From positions 248,001 to 312,000 of the forward strand of contig JADKBV010000012.1 of NCBI GenBank assembly GCA_016714895.1: 64,000 nt of DNA, written 5' to 3'. The stretch comes from Saprospiraceae bacterium (GTDB lineage: Bacteria; Bacteroidota; Bacteroidia; Chitinophagales; Saprospiraceae). Made by a program: the position numbers and the translations under genes. Below, piece by piece: positions 36,661-46,455 of the stretch (positions are counted from its first letter, which is position 1; each line of letters begins with the position of its first letter). Below the pieces are notes generated by a model. It was not told where the DNA came from. It was given only the letters and a program-made list of their open reading frames with translations, and ran no database searches.

Positions 36661-38910
36661 TTAATAATTTAATGTCAGTCCAACTCCAAATCCCATATCG
36701 CTATCGTAGTGTGTTCTAATCCCCATATTTCTATTTATGATATAACGCAAGTCAACCATAAATTCTTTGTCTGTATTTACCATAAAACCAGCTCTTATTC
36801 TTTTCGTAATCGGTATATCTTCTCGCATTAAAGAAAGTCGAACAATTCCATCGTGATACACTTCTGCCTGAAAATTCACCAACATTGGAAGCGTGTACAT
36901 AAACCCTAAACTTACAGCAGTTCTGTTGTCTTTTTTATTTACTTGTCCGAATAAATTTTCTTCTTGTTCATCAATTCCCATTTTTCTGTAACGCCAATCA
37001 AAACCAATAAACGGCATCAGCCATTGCATTTTTCCAATGTATCGTCCTATATGTGTTTCGGTTTCATAGCCGTGCATATCATTGTAGCCTAAACGCCATT
37101 CTGAACCTATGCTCCAACGAGTGTTTTGTAACATTGCCATTCCATCGTTTCCGTTGGTAGCAAAATCGTTGTCTGCCATAAAATGAAATTTACGGTCGTC
37201 TGCAAATAGTTTACGTTGAGCCAATTTAGGATTTGTTATTAAAGGATTTGGAGCTTGATTTTCATAAGTAAATACTCTGCCCATACCACTCATCATATGG
37301 TAGAGAATATGACAGTGAAAAAACCAATCGCCTTCTACATTGGCGTTAAATTCCAATGTATCGGTTTCCATTGGCATAATGTCCACAACATTTTTTAAGG
37401 GTGCATTGGCGCCTTGACCATTGAGTAAACGAAAATCGTGTCCGTGCAAGTGCATTGGATGTCGCATCATAGAGTTGTTATATAAAACGATACGAACATT
37501 TTCACCTTTTTTGATTAGAATTTTATCAGTTTCAGATATTACTCTATTATCTAAACTCCAAACATAGCGGTTCATATTTCCTGTTAGTGTAAATTTTAAC
37601 TCTTTTACGGGTGCATCTTTTGGAAGTGAAGTATTGTTGGGTGATTTCAACATTGCATAGTTTAACGTAACAATATCTGCCAAAGCATTGGCGTTGTATC
37701 GGTTTGGGTCGTTATCACTTTGTTTTGGTTTGCTGTCTCCAGTAATTTCCGGATACATTACCACATTCATATCCATTTGATTTAGGCTCATATTCATTCC
37801 CATATCGTCCAAATCGCCATTCATTTTCATCATATCATTCATCATCTTCATTCCTTCAAAATACTTCAATCTTGGTTGTGATGATTTCAGTTGTTTTATG
37901 CCGTTGCCAATGTATAATGATGCAGAATTGGTTCTGTCTTCGGTGGTTGCCAAAAATTCAAAAGCCGTATTTTCGGCAGGAATAGTTACAATAATATCGT
38001 AGGTTTCAGAAACAGCAATAATCAATCTATCTACTTCAACAGGCTCTACATCGTTGCCATCGTTGGCTACTACTGTAATTTTGCCACCTGCATAAGTGAG
38101 CCAAAAGTAAGATGATGCTCCACCGTTTGAAATTCTTAAACGCACTTTGTCACCTGCCTTTAATTCCTTTCCGTCAATGGCTGTAAGGTCTGTACTCGGT
38201 TTACCATTCATCAATATTTTTTCGTAATACACATCGCTTACATCCATTGCCAACATTCGTTTCCATTCGTTTTTTAGTTTGGTTTTGAAATGCCCAGCTT
38301 TAATGGCTTCTGCATAACTTTGAACGGCATTTTTTTTCAATGCTGGGTAATCGTTGGCATTATGCAACATTCTGTGAATGTTTTCAGGTTTTAAGTCTGT
38401 CCATTCGCTTAATACAATGGGAACGGTAGGTAAATCATCAATTCCCTTTCGAAATGTTTTGTCATCAGATTTTTTGAGCATTATAAAATTGCCATACATT
38501 CCTATTTGTTCTTGCAAACCCGAATGACTGTGATACCAATGTGTGCCATTTTGAATAATTGGAAAACGGTAAACGTGTGTAGTATTTGGCTTGATTGGCA
38601 TTTGCGTCAAATTAGGAACGCCATCTTCTTTGTTGGGTAAAAATAAGCCGTGCCAATGCAAAGATGTTTCTTCTTTAAGCAAATTATGAACGTAAATTTC
38701 TGCTGTGTCGCCTTCTGTAAAGACGAGCGTTGGCATAGGGATTTGTCCGTTTACGGCTATGGCTCTTTTGAATTTCCCAGTAAAGTTTACCAAAGTGTCT
38801 TTTACATAAAGGTCGTAACGAACTGTTTTTTGAGCGGATATATTATTACTGACCAATAGTAAAAATACTATCGGCAGCAATTTTTTTGAAAGAATATTTT
38901 GTAGAACCAT
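36661..38910 (-). CDS. Multicopper oxidase (CopA type) with C-terminal outer-membrane barrel-like extension
   Basis: 749 aa. The signal peptide ends near SAQ (about 27). The cupredoxin domains carry type 1/2/3 copper motifs: SLHWHGLF near 83, HWYHSHSG near 120, HPMHLHGHDF near 475, and HCHILYHMMSGM near 533. A methionine-rich stretch (MKMMNDMMKMNGDLDD, 360-400) fits copper handling. After the oxidase ends (~570) there is a 170-residue tail with barrel-like strands ending in GVGLTLNY, resembling CopB. Probably oxidises or sequesters periplasmic copper. First gene upstream of site C and last of the copper operon. Confidence 0.88.
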   Translation of the reverse strand: MVLQNILSKKLLPIVFLLLVSNNISAQKTVRYDLYVKDTLVNFTGKFKRAIAVNGQIPMPTLVFTEGDTAEIYVHNLLKEETSLHWHGLFLPNKEDGVPNLTQMPIKPNTTHVYRFPIIQNGTHWYHSHSGLQEQIGMYGNFIMLKKSDDKTFRKGIDDLPTVPIVLSEWTDLKPENIHRMLHNANDYPALKKNAVQSYAEAIKAGHFKTKLKNEWKRMLAMDVSDVYYEKILMNGKPSTDLTAIDGKELKAGDKVRLRISNGGASSYFWLTYAGGKITVVANDGNDVEPVEVDRLIIAVSETYDIIVTIPAENTAFEFLATTEDRTNSASLYIGNGIKQLKSSQPRLKYFEGMKMMNDMMKMNGDLDDMGMNMSLNQMDMNVVMYPEITGDSKPKQSDNDPNRYNANALADIVTLNYAMLKSPNNTSLPKDAPVKELKFTLTGNMNRYVWSLDNRVISETDKILIKKGENVRIVLYNNSMMRHPMHLHGHDFRLLNGQGANAPLKNVVDIMPMETDTLEFNANVEGDWFFHCHILYHMMSGMGRVFTYENQAPNPLITNPKLAQRKLFADDRKFHFMADNDFATNGNDGMAMLQNTRWSIGSEWRLGYNDMHGYETETHIGRYIGKMQWLMPFIGFDWRYRKMGIDEQEENLFGQVNKKDNRTAVSLGFMYTLPMLVNFQAEVYHDGIVRLSLMREDIPITKRIRAGFMVNTDKEFMVDLRYIINRNMGIRTHYDSDMGFGVGLTLNY

Positions 38911-38976
38911 TTTAAGATTTTCATTTGTTGAGTTTAAGAAATGGCGTAACCGTTTTCGATTACGCCAAATTGGAGT

Positions 38977-39831
38977 TTATTTAATGGTTTCTACTGTTTT
39001 GCCACAAGTAAGCATTTGCGAACCGTAGTATGGATTTTTTACTGCGTTTTCTTTGCTCAACCAATTTGCTCCTTTACCATCGTTATACATTGGGCAATTT
39101 TGATAGTATATAGAATAATCCTGTTTACTGACTTTGAGCAAAGCATAAAAGTTTGCTGACAAATCCATAAAAACGACACGCTGTTTTTCTATAATTGTAG
39201 TAGCTACAATTTTTTCGGTATTTGATTTTAAACTACTCATCACTTTCATCCAAACAGTGTGTTCTTCTGATGAGAGTTTTTCCATTTTAACCGAATTGAT
39301 ATTTGCAAGTACGTCTTTAGCTAATGTTGAAACTAATTTACCGTCTGATTTTACCAAAGCATCTTTTAAAGCAAAGTAACTTTCGAAAATCGTTTTCAGT
39401 TGATTTACTTCTTGCTTCGTTTCAACTACGTTTTCTTGATTGTGCATTGAGTGGTCTTCAATAACTGCGGTTGAAACAATTGCAGTTTTCTTTACCCTTT
39501 CGTATTGGCAACATCCAGCAAGTTTACTATACACATCATCTGGAGCGAGGAATTTGTCGCTATCATAACCAGCCAAAGCAATGCGTTTCAAGATTTCATC
39601 TTGATTTGTTTTGATACTGTCGTAAGTTATTGTTGCCATTTTGCTGTCTTTGTTCCATTCTACGTTAGCAACTTTCTTTACATTTCCTGCTGTTTCAATC
39701 GTCTTTTCACACATTTCGCAATTGCCATAAATTTTCACGATCTCGGTTTTTGCATTTTTAATTTGAGCGTTGCAAGAGGAGGATGAAAACAGCAATAAAG
39801 TTGCAGCTGATATTTTTGATACTATGTTCAT
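38977..39831 (-). CDS. HMA domain plus DUF3347-like copper-binding lipoprotein
   Basis: 284 aa. The N-terminus has a lipobox-like SSSSC (Cys at about 20). The HMA-like domain is at about 30-95 with GNCEMCEKT, a CxxC metal motif. A DUF3347-like domain follows (about 145-284) with YFALKDALV and YYQNCPMYNDGKGANWL, like the C-terminal tail of CusB-type adaptors. Likely a periplasmic copper carrier serving the neighbouring oxidase and ATPase. The start is 10 bp from the stop of the small HMA gene upstream. Confidence 0.75.
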   Translation of the reverse strand: MNIVSKISAATLLLFSSSSCNAQIKNAKTEIVKIYGNCEMCEKTIETAGNVKKVANVEWNKDSKMATITYDSIKTNQDEILKRIALAGYDSDKFLAPDDVYSKLAGCCQYERVKKTAIVSTAVIEDHSMHNQENVVETKQEVNQLKTIFESYFALKDALVKSDGKLVSTLAKDVLANINSVKMEKLSSEEHTVWMKVMSSLKSNTEKIVATTIIEKQRVVFMDLSANFYALLKVSKQDYSIYYQNCPMYNDGKGANWLSKENAVKNPYYGSQMLTCGKTVETIK

Positions 39832-39841
39832 ATCTGTTTTT

Positions 39842-40069
39842 TTATTGGGTTAATAATTCAATTTTAAATCCTGCATCTTGCACCTTTTGGATTACTTCTT
39901 CTTCGGTAATTCCTTCGGAATGCACAGAAAGAATTTTGTCTTTGTTTGCAGTGTCCACATCCCAATGGCAAATTCCGTTTGCATCATTTAGAAATGGAGT
40001 TACCTTTTCCACACATCCACTACAGTTGATGTTGGTTTTGAATTTTAATGTTTTATCGTTCGTTTTCAT
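39842..40069 (-). CDS. Small HMA metallochaperone (CopZ-like)
   Basis: 75 aa, one heavy-metal-associated domain with the motif INCSGCVEKVTPFL near residue 15. Such proteins carry Cu(I) in the cytoplasm to CopA-type ATPases. The start is set by the ATG at 40067-40069. It lies between copA and the HMA/DUF3347 gene, all on the minus strand. Confidence 0.85.
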   Translation of the reverse strand: MKTNDKTLKFKTNINCSGCVEKVTPFLNDANGICHWDVDTANKDKILSVHSEGITEEEVIQKVQDAGFKIELLTQ

Positions 40070-40166
40070 TTTAATGTTTGTTTAAATTATATACTGCAAA
40101 TTTCGATAGCATTCAAACTAAATACATTACTGTATTTTTGAATTGATTTGTAACATTTACGTCTGC

Positions 40167-42579
40167 TTATTTTTTATACTTCAACCACAGACTATTACTT
40201 ACTACACTTAAACTGCTCAATGCCATTGCCGCACCTGCAATCATCGGGTTGAGTAAGAAACCGTTAAACGGGTATAAAATCCCTGCTGCAATTGGAATAC
40301 CAATCAAATTGTAAATAAATGCCCAAAACAGGTTTTGTTTAATGGTGCGAACTGTTGATTTTGATAAATGAATTGCTTCGGGAATTTTTGTAAGGTCTGA
40401 TGAAATGATAGTCATTTTAGCTACATCCATTGCAATGTCGCTTCCTTTGCCCATTGCTATACTCACGTCTGCTTGTGCCAATGCTGTGCTGTCATTGATA
40501 CCATCGCCAACCATCGCTATAACCTTTCCTTGTTGCTGCAATTGTTTAACGAATGCAGCTTTATGTTCAGGCAGTACTTCTGCTTTGTAATGTTTGATAC
40601 CAACTTTTTCTGAAACAGCTTTGGCTGTCATTTCATTGTCGCCTGTGAGCATATAAACTTCAATGCCTGATAGCTGTAATTCTTCAATTGCCTTTTTAGA
40701 AGTTGCTTTAATCTGGTCAGCTATTGCTAATATGGCTATTGTTTTTTTTCGTATTGGCAAACCAAATTACTGTTTTGGCTTCATTGCCCCATTGATTGGC
40801 TTTTTGAGCAACCGCATTTTCAATCAAAATTTCATTTTCTTGTATCAGTCTTTTGTTTCCAATGAAATAAGTTATACCGTCAATCTCAGCTTTTGCTCCT
40901 TTTCCTGTGATACTTTCAAATTGAGTTATTGAAACGGTATTCTGATTTTTTAAATGAGAAACAACCGCATCTGCCAATGGGTGTTCAGATTGTTTTTCAA
41001 TGCTGAATAGTATTTGTTTTAATATCGGGGTTTCTTCAGTCCAAAAATCATTCGTTACAACAGGTTTACCTTCTGTGATGGTTCCTGTTTTATCGAGTAT
41101 TACAGCATTTACCTTTTTTGCTAACTCAAGACTTTCTGCATCTTTAATTAAGATTCCTTTTTCAGCTCCTTTGCCCACACCAACCATAATTGCAGTCGGA
41201 GTAGCTAAACCTAAAGCACAAGGACAGGCAATAACCAATACGGTAATAAGAGCTAACAATCCCTGAGTAAAGCCATTGTCTCCGCCAAAGATGTTCCATA
41301 CTATAAATGAAGCAACGGCAATTACAATTACAATGGGCACGAAAATTCCTGCAATTTTATCCACCAATTTTTGGACAGGAGCTTTACTGCCTTGTGCGTC
41401 TTGCACCATTTTGATAATGTGTGCAAGCATAGTTTCACTGCCTACTTTATCGGCTTTAAATTGGAAGCTACCTTTTTGATTAATAGTTCCCGCAAATACT
41501 TTGTCGTTTTCATTTTTCAACACAGGAACAGGCTCACCGCTCAACATACTTTCGTCAACAAAAGAGTTTCCGTTAATTACTATTCCATCTACCGCAATTT
41601 GCTCGCCTGGTTTTACCACAATTGTATTACCTATTTCAACTTGCTCAATGGGGATTTCCATTTGATAACCACCATCCTGTACAATCGTTACTGTTTTTGG
41701 CTGTAAACCCATCAATTTCTTTATTGCAGATGAAGTATTTCCTTTGGCTTTTTCTTCCAATAGTTTACCCAATAATATAAAGCCAATGATAACAGATGCA
41801 GCTTCAAAATAAACGTGAGCGTGTAATCCCCTTTCGTGCCAAAATTCAGGAAACAGTGTGTTGAAAACACTGAAAATGTAAGCAACACCTGTGCTTAATG
41901 CCACCAAAGTATCCATATTGGCAGATCGATGTTTGGCTTGTTTCCAAGCATTGATGTAAAAATCTCTCCCTAACCAAAATAAAACTGGGGTACTTAAAAA
42001 CCACATTATTTCATTCGCAAAGGGCATATTCATAAAAAACATTCCGATTACTACTACAGGAATGGATAGTATCAACGCCCAATAGGTTTTCTTTTTGAGA
42101 GTTTTAAAGTTTTCTTTCTGAATATGCTCAATGGTCTCATCACCAGAAGGACTTTCATCAATTAACAAATCGTAACCAATACTTTGAACAACTTTTCTCA
42201 AATGCTCTACTTGTATCAAACTCGGTATAAATTCTACTGAGACCTTTGCATTTGCATAATTCACGCTTGCATTCACAACTCCTGCCTGAGATTTAAGCAT
42301 ACTCTCCACACTAATCGCACAAGAAGCACACGTCATTTGTAATACAGGGAATGATTTCTTTACGGTAGTTACTCCATAACCCAAATCTCGAATAGTTTTT
42401 ACAGCTTCTGAAACTGTTTCCCGATTTTGAGTTTCAATGATTGCTTCCTTATTGTTGAGTTCCACTCGGTGTGATTCAACACCATTAAGTTTTGCCAATC
42501 CATTGTCCACAATTAAAGCACAGTGTTCACTTTCAACGCCTTCAAGTGGTATCCTAAATTCATTATTATTTGTTGCCAT
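40167..42579 (-). pseudogene. copA: Copper-exporting P1B-type ATPase CopA, frameshifted in an A8 run
   Basis: The first frame (42579 to 40717) has a degenerate first HMA domain (SEHCALIV, no CxxC), a second HMA with MTCASCAI near 82, transmembrane segments, the CPC motif ACPCALGLAT near 451 and DKTGT near 498. It is cut off after WFANTKKNNS. The second frame (to 40167) continues TIAILAIADQIKATSKKAIEEL, then VGDGINDSTALAQ. The break is in the run of eight A on the coding strand (40742-40749); seven A would restore FANTKKTIAIL. A one-base sequencing error or slippage is as likely as true inactivation. Cu(I) export across the inner membrane. Confidence 0.85.
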
Positions 42580-42662
42580 ACCGTTTTTATTTAATTACAA
42601 GGCAAAGGTGGCAACATTACATTTCTTACCCGTTACCTGATTTTGGATTGTATTTGTAACAT

Positions 42663-43223
42663 TTACACTTCGTCTAGTGGTTTGCGCTTTATTTCCTTGA
42701 TATTCTTAAAGTGAGTAGGGGTAAGTCCTGTAACTTTTTTAAACTGATTGCTCAAATATCCAACACTCGAATAATTCATTTGATAAGCAATTTCGCTTAA
42801 TGATAATTCGTCATAAACCAAAAGTTCTTTCACCTTCTCAATTTTTTGAGCAATGAAATATTTTTCAATAGTCGTTCCTTCAACTTCGGAAAACAGATTT
42901 GATAAGTAAGTATAGTCGTGATGAAGTTTACTGCTCAAATAGTCAGATAAATTCGATTTTAATTCGCTGTTGTTTTGGTGTATAATTTCAATAATGGAAG
43001 ACTTAATTTGTCCGATTAGGCGACTTTTTTTGTCATCAATCAATTCAAATCCAAACGTTTTTAGATGATCGTCAAGGTTAGTTTTCTCAATTTCAGTCAA
43101 GTCGTTTTTGAGTTCAACTTCACCTAAACTAATATTCAAAGTTTGAAAACATAGTTTCTCTAATTCATTTTTCACTACCATTATGCAGCGATTACAAACC
43201 ATATTTTTAATATAAATTTTCAT
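42663..43223 (-). CDS. AraC-family regulator with N-terminal HMA-like metal domain
   Basis: 186 aa. Residues 1-70 form an HMA-like fold with MVCNRCI (CxxC). Residues 85-186 are an AraC-type double helix-turn-helix (LSLSEIAYQMNYSSVGYLSNQFKKVTGLTPTHF). It probably senses copper through the CxxC and activates the copper operon that follows directly downstream. It is first in the operon, with a 580-bp region of hairpins and the attC-like site D upstream. Confidence 0.82.
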   Translation of the reverse strand: MKIYIKNMVCNRCIMVVKNELEKLCFQTLNISLGEVELKNDLTEIEKTNLDDHLKTFGFELIDDKKSRLIGQIKSSIIEIIHQNNSELKSNLSDYLSSKLHHDYTYLSNLFSEVEGTTIEKYFIAQKIEKVKELLVYDELSLSEIAYQMNYSSVGYLSNQFKKVTGLTPTHFKNIKEIKRKPLDEV

Positions 43224-43256
43224 ATGCTAATGTTTATGTCGTGCGATGGCAAAAAA

Positions 43257-43317
43257 GTGGCTCTTTTGGTTTTGCGAAGGGTCGGTTTGTGTGTCGGGGC
43301 AAAACCAAATGTGCCGC
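43257..43317 (-). repeat. Long hairpin repeat, copy 2
   Basis: GTGGCTCTTTTGGTTTTGC (43257-43275) pairs with GCAAAACCAAATGTGCCGC (43299-43317), 16 of 19 matched. It shares the mismatched core GCTCTTTTG / AAATGTGC with the copies at 36580 and 43716. It sits 35-95 bp upstream of the HMA-AraC start. Confidence 0.6.
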
Positions 43318-43520
43318 TTGTGCGGCTGCCTAAAATTGTTTTTAAAAAAGTGCGGTGGAAAAAAAATAAAAAAACATTGGGGCGGCTTGAGTGTCGGATT
43401 ACTCGCTGTCCCGTTTCAATATGGTCTGTATGTTTTTGGTCACCTGTCAAAATGGTTTGTTTTTGTTTTAATGTTTAAATTTTGGTCGGTCTATCGTCTT
43501 TGGAACGGTCGTCCTACCAT

Positions 43521-43656
43521 TGGCTATACGGTTTGGGGCTTGACGCAGTGGGGGATTAGAAGCACAAATGTGCAATTTACCACAAGAGCTCAATGGAAGT
43601 ACAAATGTTGAATTTACCACTTCTGCCCCCATTGCGTTCAAACCCCTGTTATGCCC
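43521..43656 (-). repeat. attC-like palindromic site D
   Basis: 136 bp. GGGGCTTGACGCAGTGGGGG pairs with CCCCCATTGCGTTCAAACCCC. The boxes are TGGCTATAC (43521-43529) and GTTATGCCC (43648-43656). The loop repeats GAAGTACAAATG and AATTTACCAC resemble the loop of site B. A matching far-end box for GTTATGCCC was not found to the right within the window. Confidence 0.72.
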
Positions 43657-43715
43657 TAGTGCCTTTTCTAGTCTTTCCATTTCGTTAGTTTTTTGTCGTG
43701 TCGTTGTGTGTAGGC

Positions 43716-43782
43716 TTGGTAGCTCTTTTGCATTTTTTAGCTTTGGTTTGAGTATTGGCAAAAAATGCAAATGTGCTACCAA
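43716..43782 (-). repeat. Long hairpin repeat, copy 3
   Basis: TTGGTAGCTCTTTTGCATTT + TTT (43716-43738) pairs with AAAAAATGCAAATGTGCTAC + CAA (43760-43782), 21 of 23 matched. It has the same GCTCTTTTG / CAAATGTGC core as the other two copies. It lies 20 bp after the zinc/cadmium ATPase stop and may also act as a terminator. Confidence 0.65.
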
Positions 43783-43802
43783 AAGCGTTGGTGTCTTTGT
43801 CA

Positions 43803-45844
43803 TCAAAACTTCATTCGTTGTATTCGTACTGCATTTAGAATTGCTAATAATGCTACTCCAACATCTGCAAATACAGCTTCCCACATCGTAGCTAAACCAC
43901 CTGCACCTAAAATAAGGACAATTGCTTTAACCACAAATGCCAACGTAATATTTTGCCAAACAATTTTTTTTGTTTGTTTGCCTATGTTTATTGCCATTGG
44001 AATTTTACTTGGCATATCGTCTTGTATTACTACATCTGCTGTTTCTATAGTAGCATCACTGCCTAAACCACCCATTGCTATACCTACATTGCTCAATGCT
44101 ACTACTGGTGCATCATTTACACCATCTCCTACAAAACAAACAGTTTCATTTTTAGCAATGAGTTCTTTGACTATGTTTACTTTGTCTTCGGGTAATAAAT
44201 CGCCATAGGCGTTTGTAATGCCTAATTTATCGGCTACAAATTTTACTACTGTACTTTTATCCCCACTTAACATTGTAGTTTTTACGCCTAATGCTTTTAA
44301 TTTGTCAATAGTAATTTGTGCATCTTCTTTAATGCTATCGGCAATGGTTAAATAACCAATAAATATTTTATCGTATGCAATAGCAATTAATGTGTAAACA
44401 ATGCTTGCTGGATCAATATCATAAGCAATATTAAATTTGTCCATCAATTTAAAATTGCCTACTAATAATTCCTTTCTGTTTACAATTGCTTTTAAGCCGT
44501 GTCCTGATATTTCTTCTACATTTTCTAACTTGATATTGCTATCAATTTTTCCAACATAATTATGAATGGCTGTAGCAACTGGGTGTGTACTTTGACTTTC
44601 CAAAGCATTGACCATTTGCAAGTATTTCGTCTTTATTAAATTCGGGTTTAAATATTACTTCTTGAACCTTAAAAACGCCTTCGGTCATAGTGCCTGTTTT
44701 ATCCATTACTACATTCTGAATATTGGCTATTATATCTAAAAAATTACTACCCTTAAATAAAATACCATTTCTGCTTGCAGAACCGATACCGCCAAAATAA
44801 CCTAATGGAATACTAATTACTAATGCACAAGGACAAGAAATAACCAAGAAAACCAAAGCTCTGTATAACCATTGACTAAAAACATAATTATCTACAAAAA
44901 AGTAAGGAAGTACTGTTATTAGAATAGCTAAAGCAACTACAATTGGGGTGTAAATTTTTGCAAATTTTCGGATAAATAATTCTGTTGGTGCTTTTTGTGC
45001 AGTAGCATTTTGTACCAATTCTAAAATTTTTGATAGTTTACTATCGGTGTAGGCTGTTGTTACTTTAATTTGTGCTACTGAGTTTAGGTTTATCATTCCT
45101 GCCAATACTGTTTCGCCCTTTGCTTTAGTGTCTGGTTTGCTTTCGCCTGTAAGTGTTGCTGTGTTGAATGAAGCCGTTTCTGAAATTAATTCTCCATCTA
45201 AACCTAATTTTTCACCTGGTTTAAGTTGAATTATATTGCCAATTTGTACATTTTCTGCCCTAACTGTTATCGCTTGATTGTTTTCTAAAATGGTTACTTC
45301 ATCAGGTCGTTGGTCAAGCAAAGTTTTTATGTTTGCTTTAGCTCTTTTTTACTGCTAAAGTTTGAAACACTTCGCCAACTGCATAAAATAACATTACTGC
45401 TACGCCTTCGGGATATTCGCCTATTGCAAATGCTCCGATAGTTGCAATACTCATTAGCAAAAATTCAGAGAATATTTCTCCTTTTCCAATGCTTGTAAAT
45501 GCTTCTTTGATTACTGGAAAGCCAACTGGAATGTAAGCAACTACATACCAAATAATTCTTACCCAACCTGTAAACCACGATTGTGGAAAATAATTATCAA
45601 ATGCAATAGCAATAAGTAATAAACATAGTGAAATCATTGCTGGTAAAAACATTTTTACAACACTATCATTGCCTTTTGAATGGTCGTGTCCATCTTCGTC
45701 TGAATGTTCACTATGATTGTGCCCATCTTTTTTACTATGCCCATCTTCTAACAAAGAACTTGCCCCTGCATTAGTATATATTTTTTCTTGCTGTGTGCAA
45801 CAAAGCTGTTTGCCTTTTGCATCGTAGGTATGTTTATGTTCCAT
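43803..45844 (-). pseudogene. Zinc/cadmium-type P1B ATPase (ZntA/CadA-like), two frame breaks
   Basis: Three frames make one ATPase. 45844-45338 has a His-rich metal-binding N-terminus (GHNHSEHSDEDGHDHS) and the first membrane segments to FQTLAVKK. 45321-44560 has CPC (SCPCALVIS), GILFKG and DKTGTMTEG, ending NKDEILANG. 44621-43803 has MVNALESQSTHPV (HP motif) and VGDGVNDAPV. The first break is the A6 run at 45345-45350 (five would restore VKRAKANIKTLL). The second is near 44615-44620 (one base too many). It pumps Zn, Cd or Pb out of the cytoplasm. True loss versus sequencing error is open. Confidence 0.82.
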
Positions 45845-45846
45845 AA

Positions 45847-46445
45847 TTAAATAAGTCTTCTTGTTTTAAGTTTATAATTGATATATTCTTGTCTGTGTTG
45901 TTTTTCTAAGAAATCTTCTTCTAAGCGAATTTGTATTTGAATTATAAAATAAGTGGTTATCAATAAGCAAAAGGATAATGCTGTTGGCACTATCATAAAT
46001 AGACCCAAAATACTTATAATCATTCCTAAAAAAATAGGATTTCGGCTGATTGAAAAAACACCTTTAGTTACTAATTCAGTTTTATTTTTTTCATCAATGC
46101 CAATACGCCAACTATTACTCATTTGATATTGTGCAATACCTATCCAAATTAAAGAAATATGAATTAAAACTAAACCAATTATTTTGAAAGCACTAAAACT
46201 CAGATAAGAAATAGGAATGGTGAAGTAATAAAGTTTATCAGAAAATGAAAAACATAAAACTGCTACAAATAGAAATGCAATAAGTAGTTTCATCACAAAT
46301 CCAATATAATCGTGGGCATTATCATTCTTTCCAAATGTTATTGGATTTATTCCTGTTTTTGAAAGTTCGATATGTAGGCACTACAAAGACAATTAATATA
46401 TAAACCACTAAGTATATCGGTAAATAAATTTTAAGCATATTCATA
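45847..46445 (-). pseudogene. Isoprenylcysteine methyltransferase-like membrane protein, frameshifted
   Basis: The N-terminal part begins at ATG 46445 (MNMLKIYLPIYLVVYILIVF) and shifts frame at an A5 run (46356-46360); with four A it reads FKTGINPITFGKNDNAHDYIGF and joins the downstream frame (MKLLIAFLFVAV...). The C-terminal part has TKGVFSISRNPIFLGM and EEDFLEKQHRQEYINYK, typical of ICMT/NnrU-like methyltransferases, with about five membrane segments. Its role in metal operons is not known. It overlaps nothing but is closely spaced with the ATPase gene (2 bp). Confidence 0.72.
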
Positions 46446-46455
46446 AGTTTTATTT

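Noticed and set aside
43224..43884. Overlapping open frames on both strands (84, 121, 138, 147 codons)
   Set aside because: They cover attC-like site D, hairpin repeats and the end of the ATPase gene; the composition is that of low-complexity or antisense frames.
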